The notes beneath the pieces are model-generated. The model was not told where the DNA came from. It ran no database searches and was given only the letters and a program-made list of their open reading frames with translations. A stretch of 64,000 nt of DNA, from the NCBI RefSeq assembly GCF_026013525.1, contig NZ_JAPDRA010000004.1, positions 40,412-104,411 on the forward strand. The letters are read 5' to 3'. This stretch comes from Sphingomonas canadensis (lineage in GTDB: Bacteria; Pseudomonadota; Alphaproteobacteria; Sphingomonadales; Sphingomonadaceae). The position numbers and the translations under genes are program-made. Positions 1-7,795 of this stretch are shown one piece after another. Numbering within the stretch: position 1 is the stretch's first letter; each line of letters opens with the position of its first letter.

Positions 1-80
1 TTCTGCTCCATCGCAGGGACCTTGCTCTTGGCCTTCTGCGGCTCGCGGCCCTTGCGGACCAACTGGTTGATCGTCGGCAT
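1..80 (-). CDS. rpsL: 30S ribosomal protein S12, N-terminal fragment
   Basis: The reverse strand from an ATG at 80 reads [20 protein letters not shown] and continues VPAMEQ, the conserved N-terminus of ribosomal protein S12, a decoding-centre protein of the small subunit and the usual first gene of the str operon. Only 26 codons are present because the window ends. The start is preceded on the minus strand by a purine-rich Shine-Dalgarno stretch (AAAAGGTGAAGG). The rest of the gene and the expected rpsG, fusA and tuf lie outside the window. Confidence 0.93.
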   Translation of the reverse strand, partial: MPTINQLVRKGREPQKAKSKVPAMEQ

Positions 81-149
81 GAAGCCCTTCACCTTTTGTT
101 ACCGGAAAACCGGCGGTTACTTTGCTGGATTCGCCTCACGCGGAATGCG

Positions 150-184
150 AAAAGGCCCCGGCGGTCTTGCGGACCCCCCGGGCC
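150..184 (-). promoter_or_regulatory. Terminator-like hairpin in the rpsL leader
   Basis: Positions 154-166 and 172-184 are inverted repeats (11 of 13 pairs) around a 5-base loop. On the minus strand the hairpin is followed by four T residues (150-153). It lies about 70 bases upstream of rpsL, and no minus-strand gene precedes it until beyond 1.5 kb, past another terminator. It could therefore be an attenuator in the str-operon leader. The remainder of 81-342 holds no convincing gene; it should contain the rpsL promoter and the start region of the divergent membrane-protein gene. Confidence 0.4.
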
Positions 185-342
185 GTCAACGTCTCCAGCA
201 ACGTTCAGCTCTGCCCCGCGCAAGGTGATCGGCCGGCAAGCGGCCCCTCGGCGGAACGCGGGCGCCTATAGCGGCGGTGCGGCAACCGGTCAATGGCCGC
301 GCGTCAAGGGAGTGGCAACCTCTGGCCGCTAGGCCATGCGCC

Positions 343-1005
343 ATGCCCGCATGGCAAACCAGCCTGGCGACGATCGCCCTGCCGCGCACGCGCCTGTCAT
401 CCGCGCTGCGCATCGTGCGCGGCCAGCGACCGCTGATCGCCGCCGCGGCGGTACTGGCCGCCACGCTTGCGCTGGGATGGGGCATGGCCGCGCCGGCCGC
501 GCCCGGATTCGCGCTGATCTCCGGTGCCCTGCACATGCCCGAGCTGGGCGTGCTGCCGGCGGTGGCCGGCGCCGGGCTGATCGCGCACCACCTGGCCCGG
601 CTGAGCACGCTGCCGCGCGCCGATCCCGCCGACTCCGCGCTTGGGGCCGCGCTGATTGCCTGCGCCACATTGCCGGGACTCAGCCTCTGGGCCATTCTTC
701 CGGCCGCGCTGGCGGCGATTCCGGGGCTTTTCGCGGCGGGCGGAAAACGCCTCGTCGCAGCTATGGTGCAGTGCATCGCGATCCTCTCCGTACTCGGAGC
801 GGCCGGGAGTGAAGCGGTAACTTGTTTCGCGTACGCAGCAATGCTGGCGGGAGGCCGGATCGCGCTGCTACGTCCTCGTTCGGGCGCGGCAAACGACAAT
901 CCCTCTATGGAACGGGCCGGACAGTTTTCACAGCTGCTGGCGGCACAATGCTGTGCTAGTGGGGACTCACAATCGGGGAGTGGGCAGTATGGCAGTTTTC
1001 GGTAG
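343..1005 (+). CDS. Hypothetical multi-pass membrane protein
   Basis: I recognise no named family. The 220-residue product has several hydrophobic stretches (about residues 29-50, 60-80, 95-130, 140-160) separated by short polar loops, so it is probably an inner-membrane protein with four or more helices. The C-terminus contains AANDNP, a short tail seen in many alphaproteobacterial proteins. I chose the ATG at 343 because the longer reading starts with a GTG and adds only a polar, unlikely leader. The 3' end overlaps the bactofilin start by 17 bases, which suggests co-transcription or translational coupling with it. Confidence 0.55.
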   Translation: MPAWQTSLATIALPRTRLSSALRIVRGQRPLIAAAAVLAATLALGWGMAAPAAPGFALISGALHMPELGVLPAVAGAGLIAHHLARLSTLPRADPADSALGAALIACATLPGLSLWAILPAALAAIPGLFAAGGKRLVAAMVQCIAILSVLGAAGSEAVTCFAYAAMLAGGRIALLRPRSGAANDNPSMERAGQFSQLLAAQCCASGDSQSGSGQYGSFR

Positions 1006-1468
1006 CAATAGTCGTGGTCGCGATAGTGGGCCGATGGTGCCCCCCGCCCCGCCGCAGCAGTCCTCGTCCGCCAAGCGCGGCATGTTCTCGGTCCTCGGGC
1101 CGGACGTGATCGTCACCGGCAACGTCACCGCCACCGCGGACCTGCATATCGACGGCCGTGTCGAGGGCGACGTGAACTGCGGCACGCTGGCGCAGGGTTC
1201 GGAAAGCCAGATCTTCGGCAGCGTCACCGCCGAGGTGGCCCGGCTGGCCGGCGCGATCGAGGGCACCGTGCGCGTCAAGACGCTGACCGTGGAGCGCAGC
1301 GCCAAGATCACCGGCGACGTGGAATATGAGAATATCACGATCGAGAACGGCGGCCACATCGACGGGCGCCTGAAGCATATGAGCACGGTCGACACCTCGG
1401 CGGCGCCCCGCCCGGTGGTCGCGCCGGCGGCTTCGCCCTTCGGAGCGGCGAACGAACAGGCCGCCTGA
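989..1468 (+). CDS. Bactofilin family cytoskeletal protein
   Basis: Bactofilins form self-assembling beta-helical filaments that organise cell-envelope synthesis, stalk formation or polarity. The 159-residue product has a flexible, serine/proline-rich N-terminus (1-35). A central domain (about 36-130) then shows the periodic glycine/valine pattern of DUF583, including DLHIDGRVEGDVNCG and ENGGHIDGRLKH. A short disordered tail rich in proline and alanine ends it. The ATG at 989 follows a GGGGAG Shine-Dalgarno at 975-980. It overlaps the preceding membrane-protein gene and is closed by a strong terminator at 1494-1529. Confidence 0.92.
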   Translation: MAVFGSNSRGRDSGPMVPPAPPQQSSSAKRGMFSVLGPDVIVTGNVTATADLHIDGRVEGDVNCGTLAQGSESQIFGSVTAEVARLAGAIEGTVRVKTLTVERSAKITGDVEYENITIENGGHIDGRLKHMSTVDTSAAPRPVVAPAASPFGAANEQAA

Positions 1469-1493
1469 AGCCCCTCCGGGGAGGAGATACGCA

Positions 1494-1529
1494 AAAGGGG
1501 CGCGTTCCCGGCCGGGAGCGCGCCCCTTT
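1494..1529. terminator. Rho-independent terminator, probably bidirectional
   Basis: A 16-base stem (AAAGGGGCGCG... with one G-T pair) and a GGCC loop lie between the convergent bactofilin and MAPEG genes. The arms begin with AAA and end with TTT, so either strand yields a hairpin followed by U residues. Confidence 0.85.
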
Positions 1530-1550
1530 CGTATTCCGGGGCAGGCCGGA

Positions 1551-1979
1551 TCAGCGCGCCATGGCAAGATCGGCGAAGAAGCCGATCCACATCGCCGCAA
1601 GCACCGCGCACGAAGCCAGATAGACCATGAAGCGCAGCGGAATCCGCTTCACCACGATCTGAACATAGCTGTGAACCACACGCAGCCCGACAAAGGCCCA
1701 GGCAAGCGCCACCTGCACATGCCCCGCCTGGTGCGTGATCATCAGCAGCGGCACCAGCGCCAGGAACAGCACCGGCATCTCGAACAGGTTGCGCAGGTTG
1801 TTGGCCGGCATCTCGACCGGCTCAAAATAGCGCAGCGCGTTGGCACCGCTGGCGAAATCCTCCGCGGTCGGCGGCTGGCGCCGGATCAGCGAGAATCGTG
1901 CGACATACATCCAGAACCAGACCACGAAGATCCACGCGACGAGCGCGAACACGGGCCACAAGATATCGATCGGCATCAT
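1551..1979 (-). CDS. MAPEG family membrane protein
   Basis: MAPEG proteins are small trimeric integral membrane proteins related to microsomal glutathione transferase; bacterial members are mostly uncharacterised. The 142-residue product has four hydrophobic helices (about 5-27, 62-85, 88-108, 115-137). It also shows the family pattern NLRNLFEMPVLFLALV and a RVVHSYVQ-like segment after the third helix. Translation can start at either of two adjacent ATG codons. It is the last gene of the minus-strand run that begins at pdhC, although a hairpin at 2055-2078 separates it from the frameshifted gene. Confidence 0.85.
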   Translation of the reverse strand: MMPIDILWPVFALVAWIFVVWFWMYVARFSLIRRQPPTAEDFASGANALRYFEPVEMPANNLRNLFEMPVLFLALVPLLMITHQAGHVQVALAWAFVGLRVVHSYVQIVVKRIPLRFMVYLASCAVLAAMWIGFFADLAMAR

Positions 1980-2054
1980 CCCCTCCTGTCAGGAGGCGGA
2001 TGGTGGAGCGCCCGAGCCAGCCTGTCCAGCCCGCGCCACGGCCGCAAGGAACAT

Positions 2055-2078
2055 GCCCCGGCCGGATCGGGCCGGGGC
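2055..2078 (-). terminator. GC-rich hairpin after the frameshifted gene
   Basis: Nine-base perfect arms (GCCCCGGCC / GGCCGGGGC) surround a 6-base loop, 10 bases past the stop codon of the gene ending at 2089. There is no good U tract, so termination here may be weak. Confidence 0.45.
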
Positions 2079-2088
2079 GGTTCCGGCC

Positions 2089-2597
2089 TCAGCCGTCGTC
2101 CTCGCTGTCGCCCTTCATCCCGTCTTCGCAGGCGATCATCTCGCGGAACACTTCCTCGGTGCCCGCGCGGCGCAGGTCCATCGAGAAGACGTCGTATCCC
2201 TTCCAGCTCGCGTCGATGGTGAAGCCCTCGGTCAGGTCCATCACCATGATGTCGAGCGAGATCGGGATATCGAACACCTTCTTGCCGCCGTAATTCTCGA
2301 TCGTGATCATGAAATCGATCGGATCGCCACCGTCCAGCGCGGTGTCGAGCGTGCCGTCCTCGCCCAGCGTCTGGGCCTGCGCCTCGGGCGACAGGAGCTG
2401 GACGCCGCTGTTGCCGTCCGCGTCCGTATACATGATGAAGGTCTGGCTGCCCGTGGTCGTGGTGGCCATGCACTTCAGGCTGCCGGTGTGGTCAGCTTCC
2501 ATTCGCCCACCGTGCGCGTGCCATCCTGCGCCTGAGCCACACCCGGCGCCATCGCCGCAATCGCCACCGCGGCAGCGCCGATCCATCCGATACGCAT
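2089..2597 (-). pseudogene. Secreted protein gene with a single frameshift
   Basis: From the ATG at 2597 the frame encodes a classic signal peptide (MRIGWIGAAAVAIAAMAPGV, then AQAQ) followed by DGTRTVGEWKLT. It hits TGA at 2475-2477 after 40 codons. The downstream frame, shifted by -1, continues as GSLKCMATTTTGSQTF and runs to 2089. That second part is a soluble domain of about 130 residues with an acidic C-terminus (EDDG). The switch must lie near 2478-2497. Joining the two gives an ordinary exported protein of about 170 residues, so this is a one-base loss, a sequencing error or, less likely, programmed frameshifting. I do not recognise the domain. It sits just downstream of lpd (36-base gap). 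Confidence 0.7.
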
Positions 2598-2632
2598 ATT
2601 GCCTCTCCCCTACCCTAGAAGAACCCTCACGC

Positions 2633-4030
2633 TCAGATGTGCAGCACCCGGCCATAGGCTGCAAGCACGCTTTCGTGCATCGCCTCGCTGATCGTGGGAT
2701 GCGGGAACACCGTTTCCATCAGCTCCGCCTCGGTCAGCTCGCCGGTCTTGCCGATGGTATAGCCCTGGATCATCTCGGTCACCTCGGCGCCGATCATGTG
2801 TGCGCCCAGCAGCTCGCCGGTCTTGGCGTCGAACACGGTCTTGATGAATCCGTCCGCCTCGCCCAGCGCGATCGCCTTGCCGTTGCCGATGAAGGGGAAG
2901 GTGCCGACCTTCACCTCATACCCCGCCTCCTTCGCCTTGGCCTCGGTCAGCCCGACGCTGGCGATCTGGGGGCGGCAATAGGTGCAGCCGGGGATGTTGC
3001 GCGGGTCCATCGCGTGCGGATGCTTGCCCGCGATCGCCTCGGCCGCGATCACGCCCTCGTGGCTCGCCTTGTGCGCCAGCCAGGGCGGCTGGGTGACGTC
3101 GCCGATCGCATAGAGCCCGTCCACATTGGTGCGGCACGCGCCGTCGGTCACGATATGGCCGCGCTCGGTCTTCACGCCCAGCGCCTCCAGCCCGATATTC
3201 TCGGTGTTGGGGACGATGCCGATCGCGACGATGACGTGGCTGAACTCGGCCTCGCTGACCTTGCCGTCCTTGCCCTTGATCGCGGCCTTCACGCCGGCGG
3301 GCGTCACCTCCAGCTTGTCCACGCCGGTGCTGGTCAGGATCGTCATGCCCTGTTTCTTCAGCGCCTTCTCCAGATGCGCGGAGATGTCCTTGTCCTCCAC
3401 CGGCACGACGCGATCGAGCATCTCGACCACCGTCACATCGGCACCCATGTCGTTGTAGAAGGAGGCGAACTCGATGCCGATCGCGCCCGATCCGATAACC
3501 AGCAGCTTCGTGGGCATCTCCGGCGGGGTCATCGCGGTGCGATAGGTCCAGATGCGCTTGCCGTCGGCCTTGGCGAAGGGCAGCTCGCGGGCGCGGGCGC
3601 CGGTCGCCACGATGATGTTCTTCGCGGCCAGCTCGGTCTTCTTGCCCTCGGCGTCGGTGACGGTCAGCTTGCCCTTCCCGGTCAGCACGCCGGTGCCCAT
3701 GTGGACCGCGATCTTGTTCTTCTTCATCAGCCCGGTGACGCCCTTGTTGAGCTGGGACGCCACGCCGCGCGAGCGCTTCACCACCGCCTCCAGGTCGGCG
3801 CTGATCTTCTCCGCCGCCAGGCCATAGTCCTTGGCGTGCTGCATATAATGGAAGATCTCGGCCGATCGCAGCAGCGCCTTGGTGGGGATGCACCCCCAGT
3901 TGAGGCAGATGCCGCCAAGCAGCTCGCGTTCGACGATCGCGGTCTTGAGCCCGAGCTGGGCGCCGCGGATCGCGGCGACATAGCCGCCGGGGCCGGAGCC
4001 GAGGACGATGAGATCGTAGGTATCAGCCAT
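2633..4030 (-). CDS. lpd: Dihydrolipoyl dehydrogenase (E3)
   Basis: E3 reoxidises the dihydrolipoyl groups of 2-oxoacid dehydrogenase complexes, passing electrons through FAD to NAD+. The 465-residue product begins MADTYDLIVLGSGPGG (FAD-binding GxGxxG). It carries the redox-active disulfide C42/C47 in GGICLNWGCIPTK and an NAD-binding motif GSGAIGIEFA near residue 180. Its C-terminal dimerisation domain has the catalytic HPTISE motif. I chose the ATG at 4030 because homologues start there; upstream residues are out-of-family. It overlaps the preceding small membrane gene by 8 bases and lies in one run with pdhC, so it probably serves pyruvate dehydrogenase. Confidence 0.97.
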   Translation of the reverse strand: MADTYDLIVLGSGPGGYVAAIRGAQLGLKTAIVERELLGGICLNWGCIPTKALLRSAEIFHYMQHAKDYGLAAEKISADLEAVVKRSRGVASQLNKGVTGLMKKNKIAVHMGTGVLTGKGKLTVTDAEGKKTELAAKNIIVATGARARELPFAKADGKRIWTYRTAMTPPEMPTKLLVIGSGAIGIEFASFYNDMGADVTVVEMLDRVVPVEDKDISAHLEKALKKQGMTILTSTGVDKLEVTPAGVKAAIKGKDGKVSEAEFSHVIVAIGIVPNTENIGLEALGVKTERGHIVTDGACRTNVDGLYAIGDVTQPPWLAHKASHEGVIAAEAIAGKHPHAMDPRNIPGCTYCRPQIASVGLTEAKAKEAGYEVKVGTFPFIGNGKAIALGEADGFIKTVFDAKTGELLGAHMIGAEVTEMIQGYTIGKTGELTEAELMETVFPHPTISEAMHESVLAAYGRVLHI

Positions 4031-4451
4031 CACGCAACATCCCGAGAGTTTGGAGGGTCCAGCCCGCCAGGAGCCAGATCGCCCCCCAGAAGGCGCCGGC
4101 GAGCAGCGTCGCCGCGATATTCCATGGCTGGGCAAACAGCCGCGCCCGCCCTTCGGACGAGCCCAGGCTGTGCCAGCCCATGCCGATGGCGACGCCCGCA
4201 GCGCCGACGATAATGCTTCGCACGCCCGCCAATGGGCCGAAGGCCGCCGCGGCCCATTCCCCCTCGAGCAGCCCGAACAGCAGGAAGCTGGCGAGCGCGA
4301 AGGCGGCGAGCGCGATTGCGGCCAGCAGCATTTCGCTGGCCGAGGCGAACAGGCCCCAGCCGACCGTCACCACCAGCAACGGCGCGGCGGCGATCAACGC
4401 GGTGACCACCGCCTGGAGGACAAGGAACAGCAGCGCGGGATAATCGCTCAT
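4023..4451 (-). CDS. Small hypothetical membrane protein
   Basis: The 142-residue product is very alanine- and leucine-rich with four predicted membrane segments (about 5-30, 38-62, 75-95, 110-138). I recognise no family. It overlaps the thioesterase gene by 4 bases upstream and lpd by 8 bases downstream, so it is translated as part of the pdhC-to-lpd operon. The position between complex subunits is the only functional hint. Confidence 0.7.
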   Translation of the reverse strand: MSDYPALLFLVLQAVVTALIAAAPLLVVTVGWGLFASASEMLLAAIALAAFALASFLLFGLLEGEWAAAAFGPLAGVRSIIVGAAGVAIGMGWHSLGSSEGRARLFAQPWNIAATLLAGAFWGAIWLLAGWTLQTLGMLRDG

Positions 4452-4846
4452 GCCGCTCCGCCCGCCATCGGCGCCACGGGGCGCGGCATGCGATCGGTGT
4501 CGATCGCGACGAAGGTGAAACGGGCCTCGGTTACCTTGTGCATCTGTTCCTCATGGCGGTGGCGGCGCCACGCCTCGACCTCGATCGTCATCGAGGTCCT
4601 TCCCGTGCGGACCAGCTCCGCGAACACCGAAACCTCATCTCCCACCGCCACGGGCAGGTGGAACTGCATCGCCTCCACCGCGATGGTCACCGCGCGGCCG
4701 TGCGAATGGCGCGACGCGACCGATCCGGCGGCCAGGTCCATCTGGCTCATCAGCCAGCCGCCGAAGATGTCGCCATAGGGATTCGCGTCGGCGGGCATCG
4801 CGACGACGCGGATCGTCGGCGCGCGATCGGGGGGCGTGTCAGCCAT
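4448..4846 (-). CDS. Acyl-CoA thioesterase, hotdog fold (YciA-like)
   Basis: Hotdog thioesterases of the YciA/BFIT group hydrolyse acyl-CoA to free acid and CoA in the cytoplasm. The 132-residue product shows the family motif PADANPYGDIFGGWLMSQMD near the N-terminus, with the catalytic aspartate, followed by HSHGRAVTIAVEAMQF and the beta-strand TSMTIEVEAW. The chosen start MADTPPDRAP at 4846 matches homologues and overlaps the upstream small gene by 8 bases. Placement in the pyruvate dehydrogenase operon suggests control of acyl-CoA or acetyl-CoA pools, but the substrate cannot be read from sequence. Confidence 0.88.
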   Translation of the reverse strand: MADTPPDRAPTIRVVAMPADANPYGDIFGGWLMSQMDLAAGSVASRHSHGRAVTIAVEAMQFHLPVAVGDEVSVFAELVRTGRTSMTIEVEAWRRHRHEEQMHKVTEARFTFVAIDTDRMPRPVAPMAGGAA

Positions 4847-5063
4847 CCTTGCCGCCGGCCTCCGCATCCAGCTTCGCGCGATCGGCGGCATAGGCGCGGC
4901 GCAGCGGGCCGATGCCCATCACCGCCACGGCCGCCAACGCGACATAGGTGACCAGCCAGATATCGTCGGCCGCCAGCGGATAGGACCAGGAAGCCAGCGC
5001 CCCGATCAATATCGCGGCGCACAGCCCGATGACGATGTGCAACACCTCGATCAGGACGCGCAT
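4839..5063 (-). CDS. Small hypothetical two-helix membrane protein
   Basis: The 74-residue product has two hydrophobic helices (about 4-27 and 34-55) and a charged C-terminus (RAYAADRAKLDAEAGGKDG). No family is recognised. It begins 13 bases after pdhC ends and overlaps the thioesterase gene by 8 bases, so it belongs to the same operon. Confidence 0.65.
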   Translation of the reverse strand: MRVLIEVLHIVIGLCAAILIGALASWSYPLAADDIWLVTYVALAAVAVMGIGPLRRAYAADRAKLDAEAGGKDG

Positions 5064-5076
5064 CGCGCCTTCCCCT

Positions 5077-6366
5077 TCAGGCGATCATGCCCAGCGGAGC
5101 CTCGACCAGCTCCTTGAAGATCTTCATCATCTCCGCCCCGTCCGCGCCGTCGATCGCGCGGTGGTCGAAGCTGCCGGTGGCGCTCATCACGGTGGCCACG
5201 GCCAGCGCGTCGTCGACGACATAGGGGCGCTTCTCGCCCGCGCCGATCGCCATGATCATTCCCTGTGGCGGATTGATGACCGCGTCGAACTGCTTGATGC
5301 CGTACATGCCCATGTTGGACAGGCTGGCCGTGCCGCCCTGATATTCGTGCGGCTGCAGCTTGCCGTCGCGGGCGCGGCCGGCGAGTTCCTTCATCTCGGT
5401 GGCGATGGCGGAAACGCTCTTGCTGGCGGCATCGCGGATGATCGGGGTGATCAGGCCGGTGGGCGTGGAGACCGCCACCGACACGTCCGCACGGCCGTAC
5501 TTGATGAGCTGGTCGCCGGTGTAGGTGACGTTGCACTTGGGCGCCTGGATCAGCGCCACGCCCAGCGCCTTGATCAGCAGATCGTTGACCGACAGCTTCA
5601 CGCCGCGCGGCTCGAGCGACTTGTTCAGGTCCCCGCGCAGCTTCAGCAGTGCGTCGAGGCGCATGTCCACCGTCAGATAGATGTGCGGCACCGTCTGCTT
5701 CGATTCGGTCAGGCGGCGCGCGATCGTCTTGCGGATGTTGGAGAGCTTCTCGGCCTCGTGCGGGATCGTGTCGTCGAACCACACGGCCTTGTGCTCGGCC
5801 GGCGCGGCGGCCGGAGCCGGTGCCGGAGCCGCGGCGGGCTGGGCCGCCGGGGCGGCAGCGCCGGCCTTGGCCCCTTCCACATCGGCCTTGACGATCCGTC
5901 CGTTCGGGCCGGAGCCATTCAACGAGGCCAGGTCCACGCCCTTCTGCGCGGCGATGCGGCGCGCGAGCGGGCTCGCCTTCACCCGGTCGCCCGAAGCGGC
6001 GGCGGGCGCGGCGGGGGCCGGAGCGGCAACGGGCACCGCGGCGGGAGCCGCCGAAGCCGCCACGGCGGCGGCAGGAGCCGGAGTCGCGGTGGCCGGGGCC
6101 GAAGCGGCGGCGGAGACATCCTCGCCCTCGCCCGCCAGCACCAGGATCACGGTGCCCACCTTCACGCCCTCGCTGCCCTCGGGCACCAGGATTTTCGCGA
6201 CGGTGCCCTCGTCGACCGCCTCGAACTCCATCGTCGCCTTGTCGGTCTCGATCTCCGCCATCAGATCGCCGGAGCGGACCGTGTCACCTTCCTTCACAAG
6301 CCATTTGGCGAGCGTCCCTTCCTCCATGGTGGGAGAGAGCGCAGGCATCTTGATCTCGATCGACAT
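5077..6366 (-). CDS. pdhC: Pyruvate dehydrogenase E2, dihydrolipoamide acetyltransferase
   Basis: E2 forms the core of the pyruvate dehydrogenase complex and transfers acetyl groups to CoA. The 429-residue product has one N-terminal lipoyl domain (1-80) with the lipoylated lysine K43 in [10 protein letters not shown] long Ala/Pro linker (about 83-130) follows, then a peripheral subunit-binding domain ([17 protein letters not shown]). A second Ala/Pro linker precedes the catalytic domain, with DHRAIDG near the C-terminus. The N-terminal [17 protein letters not shown] is typical of the alphaproteobacterial pyruvate complex rather than the 2-oxoglutarate one. It is the first gene of a run ending with lpd; E1 genes are not here. 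Confidence 0.95.
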   Translation of the reverse strand: MSIEIKMPALSPTMEEGTLAKWLVKEGDTVRSGDLMAEIETDKATMEFEAVDEGTVAKILVPEGSEGVKVGTVILVLAGEGEDVSAAASAPATATPAPAAAVAASAAPAAVPVAAPAPAAPAAASGDRVKASPLARRIAAQKGVDLASLNGSGPNGRIVKADVEGAKAGAAAPAAQPAAAPAPAPAAAPAEHKAVWFDDTIPHEAEKLSNIRKTIARRLTESKQTVPHIYLTVDMRLDALLKLRGDLNKSLEPRGVKLSVNDLLIKALGVALIQAPKCNVTYTGDQLIKYGRADVSVAVSTPTGLITPIIRDAASKSVSAIATEMKELAGRARDGKLQPHEYQGGTASLSNMGMYGIKQFDAVINPPQGMIMAIGAGEKRPYVVDDALAVATVMSATGSFDHRAIDGADGAEMMKIFKELVEAPLGMIA

Positions 6367-6486
6367 GTTTGGCTGAACCCCGGGGAAGCGTCGGCCCCTC
6401 CTTTGCCGCCGCTTTGCGCAGGGTCAAGTCATGGTCTTGCACAAGTTGCAAAGCCGCGTCACCCTCTGCCGGGCGGAGAGGCAGGC

Positions 6487-6939
6487 ATGCGCACCTATCT
6501 GGTGGTTATCGACGAAAGCCCGGAAGCCGAGATCGCGCTGCGGTTCGCGGCGCGGCGCGCGGTGAAGACCGGGGGCACGGTGGAGATACTCACGCTGGTC
6601 CCCCAGCCGGAGTTCGTCCAGTGGGGCGGGGTGATGGCCGCGATCGAGGAAGAGGCGCGGCAACGGGCCGAGGCGCTGGTGACGCGCGCGGCAGGCACGC
6701 TGCTCGCCGAATCGGGAATCACGCCCTCGATCACCGTGCGCGACGGAGACGGTCCGCGGGTTATCCGCGAGATGCTGGCCGCCAATCCGGCGATCGCCGC
6801 ACTGGTGCTGGGCGCGTCGGCGGGCGGATCGCCCGGCCCGCTCGTCACCCATTTCGCCGCCGACGCGGGATCGCTCAGCGTGCCGCTGATGATCGTCCCC
6901 GGCTCGCTCGGCACCGACGCGATCGACCGGCTGAGCTGA
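6487..6939 (+). CDS. Universal stress protein, UspA family
   Basis: UspA proteins are small cytoplasmic nucleotide-binding proteins induced by stress. The 150-residue product fits the family length and starts with MRTYLVVIDESPEAEIALRF, the beta1/alpha1 of the Usp fold. The ATP-binding region GASAGGSPGPLVTHFA lies near residue 117, followed by VPLMIVPG. It is divergent from pdhC across 120 bases and converges with the peptidase gene, whose stop is 6 bases away. The reading frame extends far upstream through pdhC, but only the part from the ATG at 6487 is coding. Confidence 0.9.
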   Translation: MRTYLVVIDESPEAEIALRFAARRAVKTGGTVEILTLVPQPEFVQWGGVMAAIEEEARQRAEALVTRAAGTLLAESGITPSITVRDGDGPRVIREMLAANPAIAALVLGASAGGSPGPLVTHFAADAGSLSVPLMIVPGSLGTDAIDRLS

Positions 6940-6945
6940 GCCGCC

Positions 6946-7689
6946 TCACCGCGCGTCGCGCAGCGCGTTCGTCAGCACCTGCAGGCCGGTCGCCATGCCG
7001 ATCAGCTCGCCCTTGTCGATCCCGCCGCCCAGGTGGACGCCCACCACCTGCCCCGCCGCGTTGACCACCGGCCCGCCGCTCGTCGCGCGGAGCGGCAGCC
7101 GGGGATCGTCGAACACATATTGCAGCGCCTCGATTCCCGCATAGGCCACCGTCGCGCGATGCAGCAGCGGCCCGTCCGGCCGTCCGGCCAGCGGCGCGAT
7201 CAGCCACACCTTTTCCCCGGCGCGCGGCGGCGCAGGCGCCAGCGTGAGCGCGGGCGCTCCGGAATCGATCACGAACGCGGCCATGTCCCGATAGGGCAGC
7301 GTCCCCATCGGCCGTGCGCCCGGCACGACCAGCGCCGCGCCGCCGTGCCAGGGCACCCTCCCGCCGCTCTGCGGCACGCACAGGTCCAGCCGCGCCCGCA
7401 ACGCCATCTGCGCCCAGGGAACCTCGGCCGCCAGCCCGCCGGACGGGCCGAACAGGTGGATGGCAGTGACCAGCAACGGCTTGGCCCCGGCCGCACCCGG
7501 CAGGACCACGAACCCCGTGCCCGCCTCCAACGGCTTGCCGTCCACCAGGAACCTGGGGCGGCAGACCGACGCCGCCGCCTGCTCCGGCGCGGGCGGTGCG
7601 GGCGGTGCGGGTACGGTCTGGGCCTGCCCGGGCGCGGGGCCAACGATCAGGCCCGCCGCGATCGCGATGACGATTCGAATCACACGCAT
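6946..7689 (-). CDS. Secreted trypsin-like serine peptidase
   Basis: The 247-residue product begins with a signal peptide (MRVIRIVIAIAAGLIVGPAP, then GQAQ) and a Pro/Ala stretch. A divergent S1-type fold with a plausible triad follows: His in LLVTAIHLFG, Asp in MAAFVID and Ser in RATSGGPVVNAAGQVVG. It is therefore predicted to be a periplasmic or secreted protease. The frame is open a further 580 bases upstream, but the signal peptide fixes the start at 7689. Its gene is divergent from the M28 peptidase gene across about 106 bases. Confidence 0.8.
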   Translation of the reverse strand: MRVIRIVIAIAAGLIVGPAPGQAQTVPAPPAPPAPEQAAASVCRPRFLVDGKPLEAGTGFVVLPGAAGAKPLLVTAIHLFGPSGGLAAEVPWAQMALRARLDLCVPQSGGRVPWHGGAALVVPGARPMGTLPYRDMAAFVIDSGAPALTLAPAPPRAGEKVWLIAPLAGRPDGPLLHRATVAYAGIEALQYVFDDPRLPLRATSGGPVVNAAGQVVGVHLGGGIDKGELIGMATGLQVLTNALRDAR

Positions 7690-7795
7690 TCCCCCGGAAG
7701 CTGCAGGCTCCGCCACCCGCTCTACGCCAGCCACGCGGCCCCGCAAGCGCCGGAGGCGATTGACCCCCGCCCCGCCCCGCGCCACGCTCATCGCC

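Noticed and set aside
2303..4213. A 636-codon open frame antisense to lpd
   Set aside because: Composition and lack of any motif mark it as a shadow of lpd on the other strand.
5029..6487. Upstream extension of the UspA frame through pdhC
   Set aside because: It is antisense to pdhC; the Usp fold begins at the ATG at 6487.
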